Notes under the pieces: generated by a model | Database searches by the model: none | What the model saw: the letters and a program-made list of their open reading frames with translations, nothing else | Told to the model about the DNA's origin: nothing | NCBI RefSeq assembly: GCF_030272615.1 | Contig: NC_081415.1 | Coordinates: 231,316,303-231,380,302 of the forward strand | Direction: 5' to 3' | DNA length: 64,000 nucleotides | From: Cryptomeria japonica | Taxonomy: Eukaryota; Streptophyta; Pinopsida; Cupressales; Cupressaceae | Position numbers and translations under genes: made by a program | Shown: positions 48,529 to 58,820 of the stretch, piece after piece | Layout of the letters: each line of letters opens with the position of its first letter | How positions within the stretch are numbered: position 1 is the first letter of the stretch

Positions 48529-49973
48529 TGTTGGCATTTGCATGAAGATTGCATAGATGAAATGTTATGTTGTCATTGATGTCAATTATAATCGGTAATG
48601 ATGTTGTTATGATGTTATTTTGCAACCGGTAGGAGAGCTAGTGAAGGGAACTACAACCGGTAAGTGAGCTTGTGAAGGAAACCAGTATTACCTATGTAAT
48701 AGAGAGATCAATCAGTAACCCTACCTGTTGATGTATCAAAACCCTAACCAATGGAGCTTGGTGAATCGGTTGTAGTGGTTTATGATCAAATGGTGAATGG
48801 TAATGATTATGCCACGTATGCATGTTGTATGAGAAGAGTTTCAAATGATTTTTGGTGCGTAGAGATAACGGTTTTATGTTGGGAGTGAGCAAGTTCATTG
48901 CATGGAGTGGAAACCACGTGATGAGTTACAGAGTTCGATGAAGCGGTGATCAAGGAGCGGTCGAGGTTGTCTTAAATTATGTGTAGTGATTTCTATGTAA
49001 TCCAACAGTCATACTTTAACCAATTTATTTGTAATCTCTATGAGATATTAGGTTTGTGATGTGTTACCCACCTATTGTTTTGTTTATAAGGTCGATGAGT
49101 TATTTTGTTGTAGAGTTGGTAATTTTTTGTTAAGTGTGAGAGTGAGTGGTTGCTGAACCTGATGATGTATCTGCATTATGTGTAAAGGCATATATGAGCA
49201 TGAAAAGGATCTGATCAAGTAGAGTAGTGCTATTCAATAGATCAGCAAACCCCTGTTGTTCTCTAACAATTACAATAGTCAAATCCCCTAACTGGGTAAG
49301 CTCTAAAAAGCTTAGTGTTATCTAAATCCTCTAACCAGGTGATCCATTAGCTTGGATTTCAAATCCTCTACCGAGGTTACTCCTAACAGGGTATTGCTTC
49401 TAATAGGGCATTATAGTCAATCCCTTAACCGGGTGGTCCCTAACAGGATCTGTTCTTAACATGACTTTTGTAAAAGCTTTAACAGGATTAGCTCCTAACA
49501 TGGCAAACTTCAGAAGAGTTCAAAATACTTGTGGGTATTCATCCCCACTGTGGTTTTTCCCATTTGGGTTTCCATGTCAAAATCATTGTGTCAACTGGTG
49601 AATGTTTTTGTGGTTATGTTTTCTATGGTTAATTTGCTTAACTACTAAATCCACTTAGATATGAAATGATGACCGACAACAATCTGAAATATGCTTTTAC
49701 TTTTGTCAGTAAAGTATTTGAATGTTTTGGTTAAAAGGTTTTGAGAGCTTCAGAGTTGTTTTTCTGTTATTCTATTATGACAGTTAACCGGTTTACTTGA
49801 CAGTGATATTGCATTTGACAATTCAGTGTTTAAACCAGTCAATTCTGAGTTTGACTTGAGAGGTTTTTTTTAAAGTTTGGTGAAAGTCTAATCAATTTTC
49901 TATCTACTGATTCACCCCCCCCCCCTTGGCTCTCAGTAATTGTATGGATCCTTATTGATTCATCATACCATCA
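48529..49973 (+). mobile_element. 5' LTR of copia C
   Basis: About 1.45 kb, starting TGTTGGCATTTGCATG and ending TCATCATACCATCA right before the primer site; colinear with the copia A 3' LTR. It has the TCCYYTAACNGGGT array (49280-49510), the conserved TGGTTTTTCCCATTTGGG block (49551-49568) and an 11-base C run (49915-49925). Confidence 0.9.
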
Positions 49974-49974
49974 A

Positions 49975-49987
49975 TTAGTATCAAAGC
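49975..49987 (+). promoter_or_regulatory. Primer-binding site of copia C
   Basis: TTAGTATCAAAGC: the tRNA-Met type site with changes relative to TGGTATCAGAGC, including the first T/G pair. It is probably mutated. Confidence 0.8.
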
Positions 49988-50043
49988 ATTTTAGGTTCTC
50001 TAAGGTCTAAGCTTAACAACTTGAGGTAAAGATCTTGAAGAAC

Positions 50044-51177
50044 ATGATGAAGAAAGAAGGTTTGAAGTTTAATAGGGAAAACTACATAATATGGAGTGAT
50101 ATAATGAAAATCTATATCAAGATTCTAGGAAGTCAATACTGGGAACATGTTGTTACTCAATATGTTTCACCTACTAGGACTATGTCTGATGATCAAAAGA
50201 AAGAGCAACAAGAAAATGATCAAGCATTGGAGGCCATTATCAGTTCTTTGTCTAATTTAGAGTATGTTGATGTTCATGGTCTAGAGACTTCTTATGAGGT
50301 GTGGAAGAAACCTGAGGAAATCTATAGCAGTGATGAGCATGTAAAGATTGCCAAAGAAGAGAGTTTGAGAGGCAAATTTGATGGCATGTGGATGGTTGAA
50401 GGTGAAAATATTCAACAGTATGGTCAGAGGATCAAGGAGATAGTCGGTGAGATGAAGAGTGCTAGTGGTAAAGTGGGGAATTCCACATTGGTTAGTAAGG
50501 TGTTGAGAACCCTTCTATTGGTCTACGTTATCCAAGTTGCAGCCATTCAGGAGATAAAGTCCATTGATAAAACTACGGTAACTCTTGACTCCATCATTGG
50601 TAAGCTTACTGCATTTGAATTAAATGGTTATGATGGTAGTGCTCAGAAATCCGAATTTGCATTTAGATCTTCAATTTCTAACCCACCTATAAGGAAAAGA
50701 AGAGATGTCAATCACAGTTATGAATCTAGATCTAGCAAAGAAGTTGATGATGAAGACAGTTTGATCAAGCTTAAAGCATTGTTGGCCAAGTGGTTGCCCA
50801 GAGGTACCGGTAAGTACAGAGGTAAATTACCTTTGAAATGTTTTGCATGTAACAAGATTGGAAACATTGTAGCCAACTGTCCTAATGGTGACAATGAGCA
50901 CAAGCATGAGAAGTACAAGAAGTACAAAGGAAAAGGCAAAAGAGATTGTCTCATTGCAATTAATGGTGGTATCGCTGATGAGGAATCTGAGGGAGATGCT
51001 AATGAAGGCATTGTCTTTGTTGCCATTAAAGAGGAGACATCTTATCAGAAGGCATTAGTTTCTCGCATGGATAGTTCTGATGATTGGATCATAGATAGTG
51101 GTTGTTCACACCACATGACTGGTGACTGGATTAAATTTATTACTTTGAAGAAATTTGATGGAGTTCACCGATCATAA
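50044..51177 (+). CDS. Copia C Gag and protease start
   Basis: Open frame of about 377 codons from ATG 50044 (a TTG-led extension begins at 50035), about 57 bases after the primer site. Gag part: FNRENYIIWSDIMKIYIKIL, ESLRGKFDGMWMVEGENIQ, VLRTLLLVYVIQVAAIQE, VTLDSIIGKLTAFELNGYDG. The zinc knuckle at about 50838 reads CFACNKIGNIVANC, with Asn in place of the metal-binding His. The protease active site DWIIDSGCSHHMTG is at about 51085. The frame ends soon after because Gag-pre-integrase and the first half of integrase are deleted. It could in principle yield an intact Gag, but the knuckle is damaged. Confidence 0.88.
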   Translation: MMKKEGLKFNRENYIIWSDIMKIYIKILGSQYWEHVVTQYVSPTRTMSDDQKKEQQENDQALEAIISSLSNLEYVDVHGLETSYEVWKKPEEIYSSDEHVKIAKEESLRGKFDGMWMVEGENIQQYGQRIKEIVGEMKSASGKVGNSTLVSKVLRTLLLVYVIQVAAIQEIKSIDKTTVTLDSIIGKLTAFELNGYDGSAQKSEFAFRSSISNPPIRKRRDVNHSYESRSSKEVDDEDSLIKLKALLAKWLPRGTGKYRGKLPLKCFACNKIGNIVANCPNGDNEHKHEKYKKYKGKGKRDCLIAINGGIADEESEGDANEGIVFVAIKEETSYQKALVSRMDSSDDWIIDSGCSHHMTGDWIKFITLKKFDGVHRS

Positions 51178-52473
51178 GAAGATAAAGAAAGTGGTAAGAA
51201 AATAAAGTGTCTGAGGATTGATCAAGGTGGTGAATTTACTTTAGAGGAATTCACTAGATATTGCAAAGACAATGGAATCAAGAGGCAACTTTCTGCACCG
51301 AGAACACCACAACAAAATGGTATTGCAGAGAGGAACAACTAGTTAGTTGTTGAAGCTTCTAGAACGACGCTAATACAAGGTATATAAGGGATTCAAAGTA
51401 TATAAGGTATATCAAGGTGTTAGGACTCTAATTACATTTGCAACATATAAGGGATTCAAAGTATATCAGATGGATGCCAAGTCAACATTTCTAAATGGAA
51501 TACTAGAAGAAGAATTATACATTGAGCAGATAGATGGTTATGCTTTGACTGATGCAAAAGATATGGTGTGTAAATTGCACAAGGCACTATATGGTTTGAA
51601 GCAAGCACCAAGAGTATGGTATGAAAGGCTACATTCACACCTGATGAAGATAGGTTTTTAGAGAAGCAGCGAAGACAACAATATATATCTCAAATCTGAA
51701 GAAGATAAGATACTGGTTAGTGAGGTGTTTGTAGATGATATCATATTTGGAGGCAATGATGACATGAGTGATGACTTTGCAAATGAGATGAAAAGTGAAT
51801 TTGAAATGTCTCTAGTAGGGGAGATAAAAAAAATTCATAGGTTTGAAAATTCAGTAGATGAAGAGTGGTATTTTTATCACACAGTCTAAATATGTGAAAG
51901 AGGTATTGAAGACATTTGGAATGAGTGACTATAAACCAATTGGGACACCAATGGTTACAGGTTGTAAACTATCTAAGGAGGATTAAGCCACGTCTATTGA
52001 TGAAAAGGATTACAGGTCAATGATAGGGAAACTGCATTATGTTATTCACAACAGACCAGATATAGCTCATGCAATTGGTCTAGTTGCCAGATTTCAGAAG
52101 AATCCAAAGGAGACACACTTGATAGCAACCAAAAGAATATCCAGATATTTTAAAGGTACTATTGATTATGGATTATGGTATCCATATGCAGGTAACTTTG
52201 ATTAAAGGTTTATACAGATGCAAATTGGGCAGGTAATGTTGATGATAGGAAGAGCACAACTGGTGGTGCATTCTTTCTTAGAGGAAGACTTGTATCATGG
52301 AGCAACAAGAAGCGGAGTTGTATATCACAGTTCACTGTTGAAGCTAAGTATGTTGCAGCACATATAAATTGTACCTAGGCAATCTGGATGAAACACATTC
52401 TGGAAGGATTCAAGCTGAAGATTACATAACCGATAAAGATTTAATGTGACAACACCAGTGCAATAAATATTTC
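51178..52473 (+). pseudogene. Copia C: remnants of integrase, RT and RNase H
   Basis: After a deletion the sequence resumes in the integrase core (GKKIKCLRIDQGGEF, 51192; TPQQNGIAERNN, 51305), then jumps at about 51385 to RT ([31 protein letters not shown], given in two parts around 51440 and 51500; LYGLKQAPRVWYERL, 51590; FVDDIIFGG, 51730). RNase H follows (IGKLHYVIHNRPDIAHAIGL, 52023; DANWAGNVDDRKSTT, 52217; CDNTSAINIS, 52447). At least two internal deletions plus stops and frameshifts disable it. The RNase H is cut at 52473 by the gypsy LTR; the rest should lie beyond the right end of the window. Confidence 0.88.
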
Positions 52474-54134
52474 TGTGTGAGGGAAAAAGCGAGACTAGGT
52501 TATCATGCCCTAATCCTACCTTTTGTCACACATTACGGAATACGAAAGAGCCTAGAGGTATCACACAATTGGCTACTTCTTTTGAAAAAGAGAGAGCCAT
52601 AGGCTACCTATTAGGGTTTCTATTCCTTCGTTGTATTTGAAAGGTAAGATTATGCAAGTTCAATTCCTAACCCTAGAATGCAAGTATGAACTAATAACAA
52701 GATTGCAGAATTGAACTTATACAAGGGAAAGCTGTAAGTACAAGGATAAGACAAGAATGCAAATGCGTACCTAGAGTCAAAATCTGAGTGGAAATGTTCG
52801 GGACGGGGGCGCGAGCGCCACTGTCCTGATTCTGCACCTGAAACTGCACCTGAAACCGTTGTTTTTGCACTCTGGAAACTGTCTGAAATGTTGTCTGTCG
52901 GGAGGACCATGGCACCCAGCGCCTCTGTCCCAGGGACCAGGGCACCCAGCGCCCCTGTCCTGGCAGGACCAGGGCACCCCATGCCCCTGTCCTGGTGTTC
53001 TGCTCTGCAATTTGATGCAGAGTGTTGTCTCGACCTGTTCTCTCCGGATCTGTATCCTGCGGCATCGTCCGAGTCCCGAAACCTGCACTTGTATCTGAAA
53101 AAGGGTGTATGGGCGGCTATATAGGGTTTTGCCTTAGTCAAACCCCCGCTTCGGTGATTTCCACCTCCACGAATAGCCAAGTTGTTTTGTAGAATGTATT
53201 GTGTGTGCAGACCTAGTGTGTGTGCAAGGTCCTAAAATGCAAGAAAGCAAACTAGAGCAACCTAGAAAGTAAACCCTAATTGCTTGTAAATGATAATGTA
53301 AATGCTCTAAATCAAGATGCAAAGTGATCTAAAGCATGAATGAAGGATATATTGAAGCTTATGCAAAGACATGAAAACAACATGAAATCATACCCAACCC
53401 TCAAGGGAGGGGTACAAGCCAATCTTCAGTCGGTAATCTCCTATTGTTCTTCAATGTCTTCCAAGCCCTAAATGGATGAATGGATTTGATAAATGCTTGA
53501 TAGAGGGATGTTGAAAGTTGTTGAAGTCTTCAAAGATTTGCTCTTTCGCTGCATATGAGGTTCCTGAAAACAAAATTCGGATCCCTTCAAATGAAGAAAG
53601 AGAGCTCTTATGTATGAAACCCTAGGTCATAATTTCGTCTTTTGGCCGACCTAGAGATTGAATATCACGCCAATTTCTTGGGGTTAAGATTTATTTTATG
53701 ATTGGATCGCGCTCCTAAAATTTCGGGAAAAATGTCCGGGACCGTGTGCACTCCGGGCGCCACAGTCCTGACAACTTTTCACCAAATTTTCAGGGCCGTC
53801 AGATATGATGATTTTAGAGAGAATCCCGAAGTTACAGGTGATTTCGAGATGTTTTGACCCCCGAAATCAAGCCCCCAAGCTCAGAATAGGGCCTAATTAG
53901 GGTTTTTGATTAAGTAGTGTATTGGAAGAATAAAATGAAAGGGGCACGCTTTAATGAAAGGGCCTGACTTTATGATGTGGAAGATGATGAAATAGAACCT
54001 TTAGACCTAATTAATTTGATTAATTAAGTGCTAAAGGGGAAATGAAATGCAAAATGCAACTGCACCAAGGCGGGTGCTAAACTAGGTGTTAAATTGTACT
54101 GCTTTAGCAAGTGCGTACAATTTATGACGTTACA
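52474..54134 (-). mobile_element. 3' LTR of the gypsy element
   Basis: About 1.66 kb. On the plus strand it runs from TGTGTGAGGG to GACGTTACA, so on the element strand it begins TGTAACGTC and ends CCCTCACACA. Its first 420 plus-strand bases match 63580-64000 almost perfectly. It includes three tandem GC-rich units of about 30 bases (52903-52992), built from words such as CAGGGCACCCAGCGCCCCTG, in an otherwise AT-rich LTR. Confidence 0.92.
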
Positions 54135-54137
54135 TTT

Positions 54138-54150
54138 AGCCCCCACTTTA
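54138..54150 (-). promoter_or_regulatory. Polypurine tract of the gypsy element
   Basis: The plus strand AGCCCCCACTTTA is TAAAGTGGGGGCT on the element strand, four bases from the 3' LTR start. Confidence 0.85.
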
Positions 54151-54715
54151 GCGGTCATATGAGTACTACGTGCATATGCAAGCTAAAGTACAGAAAGTAA
54201 ACATCATTTGAAAAAGGATATATCCATAAGTTGTCGGATGAAGCCCCCAGCGGTATCTGCAGTACACAGTTAGGAACCGCACCCTACAAAACACACGTTA
54301 GATCACAAAATAACCTAATGCTTACTAAGGAAGGTGATGAAATTTGTGAGTAGCTATATGCCCCCCCCTGTTTCGACTTGCTTATTAGGGAGGTGAAACA
54401 GGGTAGCATGTTTACTTACGACAAATTGTGTAAGAGAGTGTTGATGAGGGATGTTCACTGAAAAGGCTTCATCAGAGCACTTTTTGGAACATCTCGAGAG
54501 TAGGGGAACGAAAATACGATTCCTACGCAACAGACGGTTCGAAAATCGCATCTCCCAAACTCAAGTTATGATGAAATGAGTGAAAGAGGAAAATTAGGGT
54601 TTTGAAAGTAAAGGTAAAGGAATGAACGTATATACCTTTGAAAGTGACATTTGCATCTGTCACTTTGTTTATTCTTAGTATTGTTCATTGCAGTGGAGCC
54701 CACATAGCCATCATC

Positions 54716-57265
54716 ATGCCTTCACGATGACCGGAGCATCCCACGAGGATTGAGGTCATGCGACAGGCCGTGATCGACGACGAGCCACTAGACGAGGTGA
54801 GTTGACTGAACGTTGACTTTTGATTTTCTGCATTTGACTTTTTGTGATCATTTGCGAGCCCTGGAACCCGACCGTGGGTCCCACATAGGGCGCCATGGTC
54901 CCTGTGGGGCGCCATGGTCCCTTCAGAGCGCCATGGTCCCCTCAGGGCGCCATGGTCCCCTGAGGGCGCCATGGTCCCTTCAGGGCGCCCTGGTCCCTTC
55001 AGGGCGCCATGGTCCCTGACAAGGCACCATGGCCCCAATCAAGACTTGGCAAGAGATGCCAGGGTTAGCATACGATGTTCGACAGTTTTGCATGAATGAT
55101 TTTTGATGATTGAGTACTGATTATAGGTATGTTTTTGTGATGCAGGGTCTCCCGTATATGAGAGAGCACACGGCGGGACAGATTCTACGCAGTTTGTGAG
55201 ATCAGATTCCCCGACTCACTCAGGCAGAGAGAGACTCATTGTCGATAGTAGGTTTGTGGTCTATGATTCTTATGCCAGCCATCCGATTTCATCCCGCGAT
55301 GCTGATGGCATTCATGGAATGGTGGGATCCTGACACATGCACGTTCCAGCTTCCAATAGGGGAGATGACGGTGACACTTGAGGATGTGTACCGCATTCTT
55401 CGCCTACCGATCAGAGGAGCTACCGTGACATATGCGACCTATCGGTCTGTAGAGGATCATCAGAGGGAGCAGGTATATTGTATAGGGAGAGTCATGCCGA
55501 GCGAGATGAGAGGTCGTATCATGGTCAGCTGGCTCTTACATCCTACAGGAGAGGTGCCCCTCATGAGACGTCTTATGATAGCCATCATTGCACTAGCTGT
55601 CTGCCCTAATGGGCGAGGTACACACATGCATGGGGGTCTCACGTGCTGCATCAGGGCTATGGAGAGACACAAGAGAGTATATGTCTGGGGTCGGAGTATG
55701 CTTGCACATCTCTATCACGACCTCGAGGAGTATGTTTTCGGACAGGGTTGCAGCTTGATGACATGCACACTTCTACAGGTGTGGATATTTGAGCACTTTA
55801 CATGCACCAGGCCTGTCGGCTATCCGATGAGTACGGCTAGCGAGTGACCTAGGGTATTTGCTTATCCACTTACCAGCGAGTGGAGATTTGGAGATCTATT
55901 GTATTGGAGAGTGATAGTTGACAGATTGACAGCCGAGGTGACCGTGTGGAGACCATATCTGCGGATGCACAGATGGGATGGGATGGAGAGACAGTTAGCA
56001 TGCCTACAGAGGAACCGCCTACTGAGAGGACGATATCCACACATCATAGTCCCATTCTACTTCGACCGAATACAGAGGCAGTTCGGGCTAGAGCAGTGTG
56101 TCCCAGCCGATGTGCCCATCTACACTCGACACTCGCGAGTCCTTCCTAGACCCAGAGCAGTAGCGAGACCGACGATAGATGATATCGAGATCACAGATAT
56201 AGAGGGGTCTGATCAGGATGTGGTCACTGATTATGCTGCAGACCCCGGGGCACAGCGCAGGTATCATTCCTGGTTTGTGAGATCATACCCAGGGCCTATC
56301 TTTCCACCAGATCACCCGACAGGCCATCCAGGTCCATGGAGGCATGGAGACGGAGATGAGGATCAGGGATCCAGGTTAGAGGAGCCAGAGGAGGGAGAGG
56401 GTCATGAGGAAGCAGGAGGTCCTGATCCGCCTATAGGAGATCAGCCTAGTGCCGAGGAGGAGGAGGACGAGGATGACGATGAGGAGGAGAGAGATGATGA
56501 TGAGGAGAACGAGGATGCAGATGAGGATGAGGATAACGAGGAGGATGAGGATAGAGAGGAGGAGGAGGATAGAGATGATGAGGAGGAGTCAGATGCAGCT
56601 CCTCACCATTCAGGGGATGATACCGTAGCCTTAGATCCTCCCGTTATTCCCCAAGAGGGGGAACACGAGGCGCTACGAAGACCTGCACCTATCATGCACA
56701 GATCGTTCGAGCGTGGGGAGCCTAGTAGTTCCCAGTCACAGATGCTACCATATCACGATCCCTACTAGCGTGAGGGAGATCCAGGTATAGTAGGTTTATA
56801 TTGATTGATTGATGTTTTGATGATATAAAATGGTACTGACACAAGATCTGTTCTACTGCTACAGCTAATGTGCAGGAGTGGCGCTCCTTGATCCAGCAAG
56901 CAGTGACAGATATCTCCATGACAGCGCAGATCCCTAGTTCCTCACAGGTTGCTTATAGACCTCAAGGGAACGCAGGTCGGCATGATGATCTATTTTCCCC
57001 ATTTTGAGTACAGGTAGAGATATGGAGGGAGAGAGAGCGGGCTCTATCAGAGGACCTTCAGCGAGCACAGCGTGATCTAGCAGCAGCTCAGGCCGAGGCT
57101 AACTCGTATCACGCTATCCTCATGGATAGGGATCGTAGGAGTTCCTCTCGGAGCCATTCACGATCTATATCACGGTATACCCCCATGGGTCCACCTGCAC
57201 GACCAGATCAGGAGGGAGCATCTAGTTGTCACTCTCCAGCCACCAGCCCTAGGGATAGGAGATGA
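54716..57265 (+). pseudogene. Antisense plant mobile domain (PMD) gene, three inferred exons
   Basis: Plus-strand gene antisense to the gypsy polyprotein. Inferred exons: 54716-54796, 55146-56784, 56865-57265, with donors GAG|GTGAGT and CAG|GTATAG and acceptors GATGCAG|GG and CTACAG|CT; phases agree, giving about 706 codons. Exon 2 starts with the PMD family pattern: LWSMILMPAIRFHP, AFMEWWDPDTCTFQLPIGEM, VTLEDVYRILRLPIRG, then LLHPTGEVPLMRRLMIAIIA, followed by WGRSMLAHLYHDLEEY, QVWIFEHF and YWRVIVDRLTAEVTVWRPY. A highly acidic region (about 56440-56590) follows. Exon 3 has QRAQRDLAAAQAEANSYHAI-like coiled coil and an Arg/Ser-rich tail. PMD proteins include Arabidopsis MAIL1/MAIN, which act in silencing; transposon-borne PMDs are known but of unknown role. 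In-frame stops: 54728 (avoidable by starting at ATG 54758), 55197, 55845, 56766, 57005. Confidence 0.82.
54888..55036 (+). repeat. 19 bp tandem repeat, about eight copies, in the PMD intron
   Basis: Units of the type GGGCGCCATGGTCCCTTCA repeat head to tail with a few changes. Each unit contains two palindromic six-base words, GGCGCC and CCATGG, making the array GC-rich and able to self-pair. It lies inside inferred intron 1, between the donor at 54797 and the acceptor at 55145. Confidence 0.9.
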
Positions 57266-57326
57266 TTTTATGATGTAGGGTAGGTCACATTTTGGATGTG
57301 TAGTGACCTACCTTTCTATATTGATC

Positions 57327-57362
<36 letters not shown>

Positions 57363-57873
57363 CATGCTTCTTTGTTTCAAACGTGTTATCTTTAATGTCT
57401 AAACAATGTGTATTGTGATTAAAGTTAATACATTTGGTAGATGTACATGTATGTTCTGAATTTAATTTCCATGTGATTGATTTCTCAATGCTCCATGATT
57501 AAATTGATACATGTGTGACTTAATTAAAATATTTAATCAAGTACTACATTGATGATAAGGAAGAAAGTATGTATTAAGCCTATGAATCATATAACCAATG
57601 TGATTTAATTTGAATTTAAACACAACATGACATGATTCAACTTAACACATAAAAACATTGTATAATATGTCAACATAATGAAAATGTAAATCTTTTGTAA
57701 TTTACATAAATGAATTCAAGACAAACCATAAAGTAAAGAAACATGCTTGTTAGGAACGAAGCAATATAGATTAAACAAAACATCATTTAATTCTACTTGC
57801 TCTAACAAAGATATGTTAACATATTATCCAATTTTGAAGAAGTGAGAAAGGAAAAATGATAAGGAATGAGGAA
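57266..57873. other. Spacer between convergent PMD gene and gypsy polyprotein
   Basis: About 600 bases, AT-rich and non-coding, holding a CA/TA microsatellite near the PMD end. Both convergent transcripts would end in or cross it. Confidence 0.6.
57327..57362. repeat. (CA)n(TA)n microsatellite
   Basis: About twelve CA units followed by about five TA units, 60 bases past the PMD stop codon. Confidence 0.92.
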
Positions 57874-58820
57874 TTAAGCATAGTATCTACGCAAGTGCAT
57901 AGCGTTTATAGGGTCTTTAAGAGGCATACCATCTACATCCGCTATTTTGTAAGCACCTGATCCATAATCTTCAATAACGATATACGGTCCAAGCCAATTA
58001 GGACTGAATTTTCCCTTTTCTTCAGGTAAGGCATTCACATTGCGCTGATTCTCATAGAGCACTAAGTCACCCACTGAGAAGGAACGTTGAATAACCTTAT
58101 CATTATAGTTTCGTTGTAGAGTTTTGTGATACGCTTGAATATGCTCAAGAGCATTTATACGCTGTTCATCAAGCATCTCAAGCTATTGAAGTCTTTGTTC
58201 TCTATAGGAGTCATCATCTATTATACCTTTGAGAGAAACTCTAAGTGATGGAATCTCTAATTCTAAAGGCATAATAGCATCAGCACCATAAACAAGATTA
58301 TAAGGAGTAGTTCCCGTGGCAATTCGTACACTCGTTCGGTAGGCCCAAAGAGCATAGATTAGCTGAGTACTCCAATCCTTACCATGCTTAGTCATAGTTT
58401 TGCGAAGAATTTGTTCGATTATTTTATTGGATGATTCGGCTTGACCATTTGATTGAGGATAGTATGGTGTAGAAAATCGATGTTTGATATGATATTTCTC
58501 GAGGAATTGCTTCACGTCTTTATTTTTAAATGATGTCCCATTATCAGAGATTATAGTGGAAGGTATTCCAAATCGAGAAATAATGTTTTCTAGAAGAAAT
58601 CGACAAATCACTTCAGCTGTAGTGGAGCGAAGAGGAACAGCTTCTACCCACTTTGTAAAGTAATCTGTTGCGGTTATAATGAAAACATGTCCTTGAGATG
58701 AAGGAGGAGAGATTTTACCGATGAGATCCAACCCCCATGCAGAGAAAGGCCAAGAAGCTACCTGAGAACGGAGTTCTTGGGCAGGAGCATGAATCAAATT
58801 ATTGTGTTGTTGGCATTGGT
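57874..58820 (-). pseudogene. Gypsy integrase
   Basis: Minus-strand integrase of the Ty3/gypsy polyprotein. The HHCC zinc region lies at about 58950-58820 (AHSGARGGHFGG, KKCHQCQ). The core triad is visible: AWGLDLIGKI (Asp, about 58730), IISDNGTSFKN (Asp, about 58545) and YPQSNGQAESSNKIIEQIL (Glu, about 58440). The C-terminal part has SVGDLVLYE and KFSPNWLGPYIVIEDYGSGA, a GPF/Y-type module, and ends at MHLRRYYA; no chromodomain follows. One TAG at about 58177 interrupts the frame between core and C-terminal module; otherwise the register is continuous from 59712. Confidence 0.92.

Noticed and set aside
52650-53180. Overlapping frames on both strands in the gypsy LTR rich in Gly/Arg/Pro
   Set aside because: They arise from GC-rich LTR repeats; no domain, and an LTR is not expected to code.
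54813-55099. Open frames over the 19-bp repeat giving repetitive Pro/Gly/His/Trp peptides on both strands
   Set aside because: They are by-products of a GC-rich tandem repeat and lie in the inferred PMD intron between good splice sites.
57327-57362. Microsatellite as a functional element
   Set aside because: A plain CA/TA repeat explains it; noted only as a repeat.
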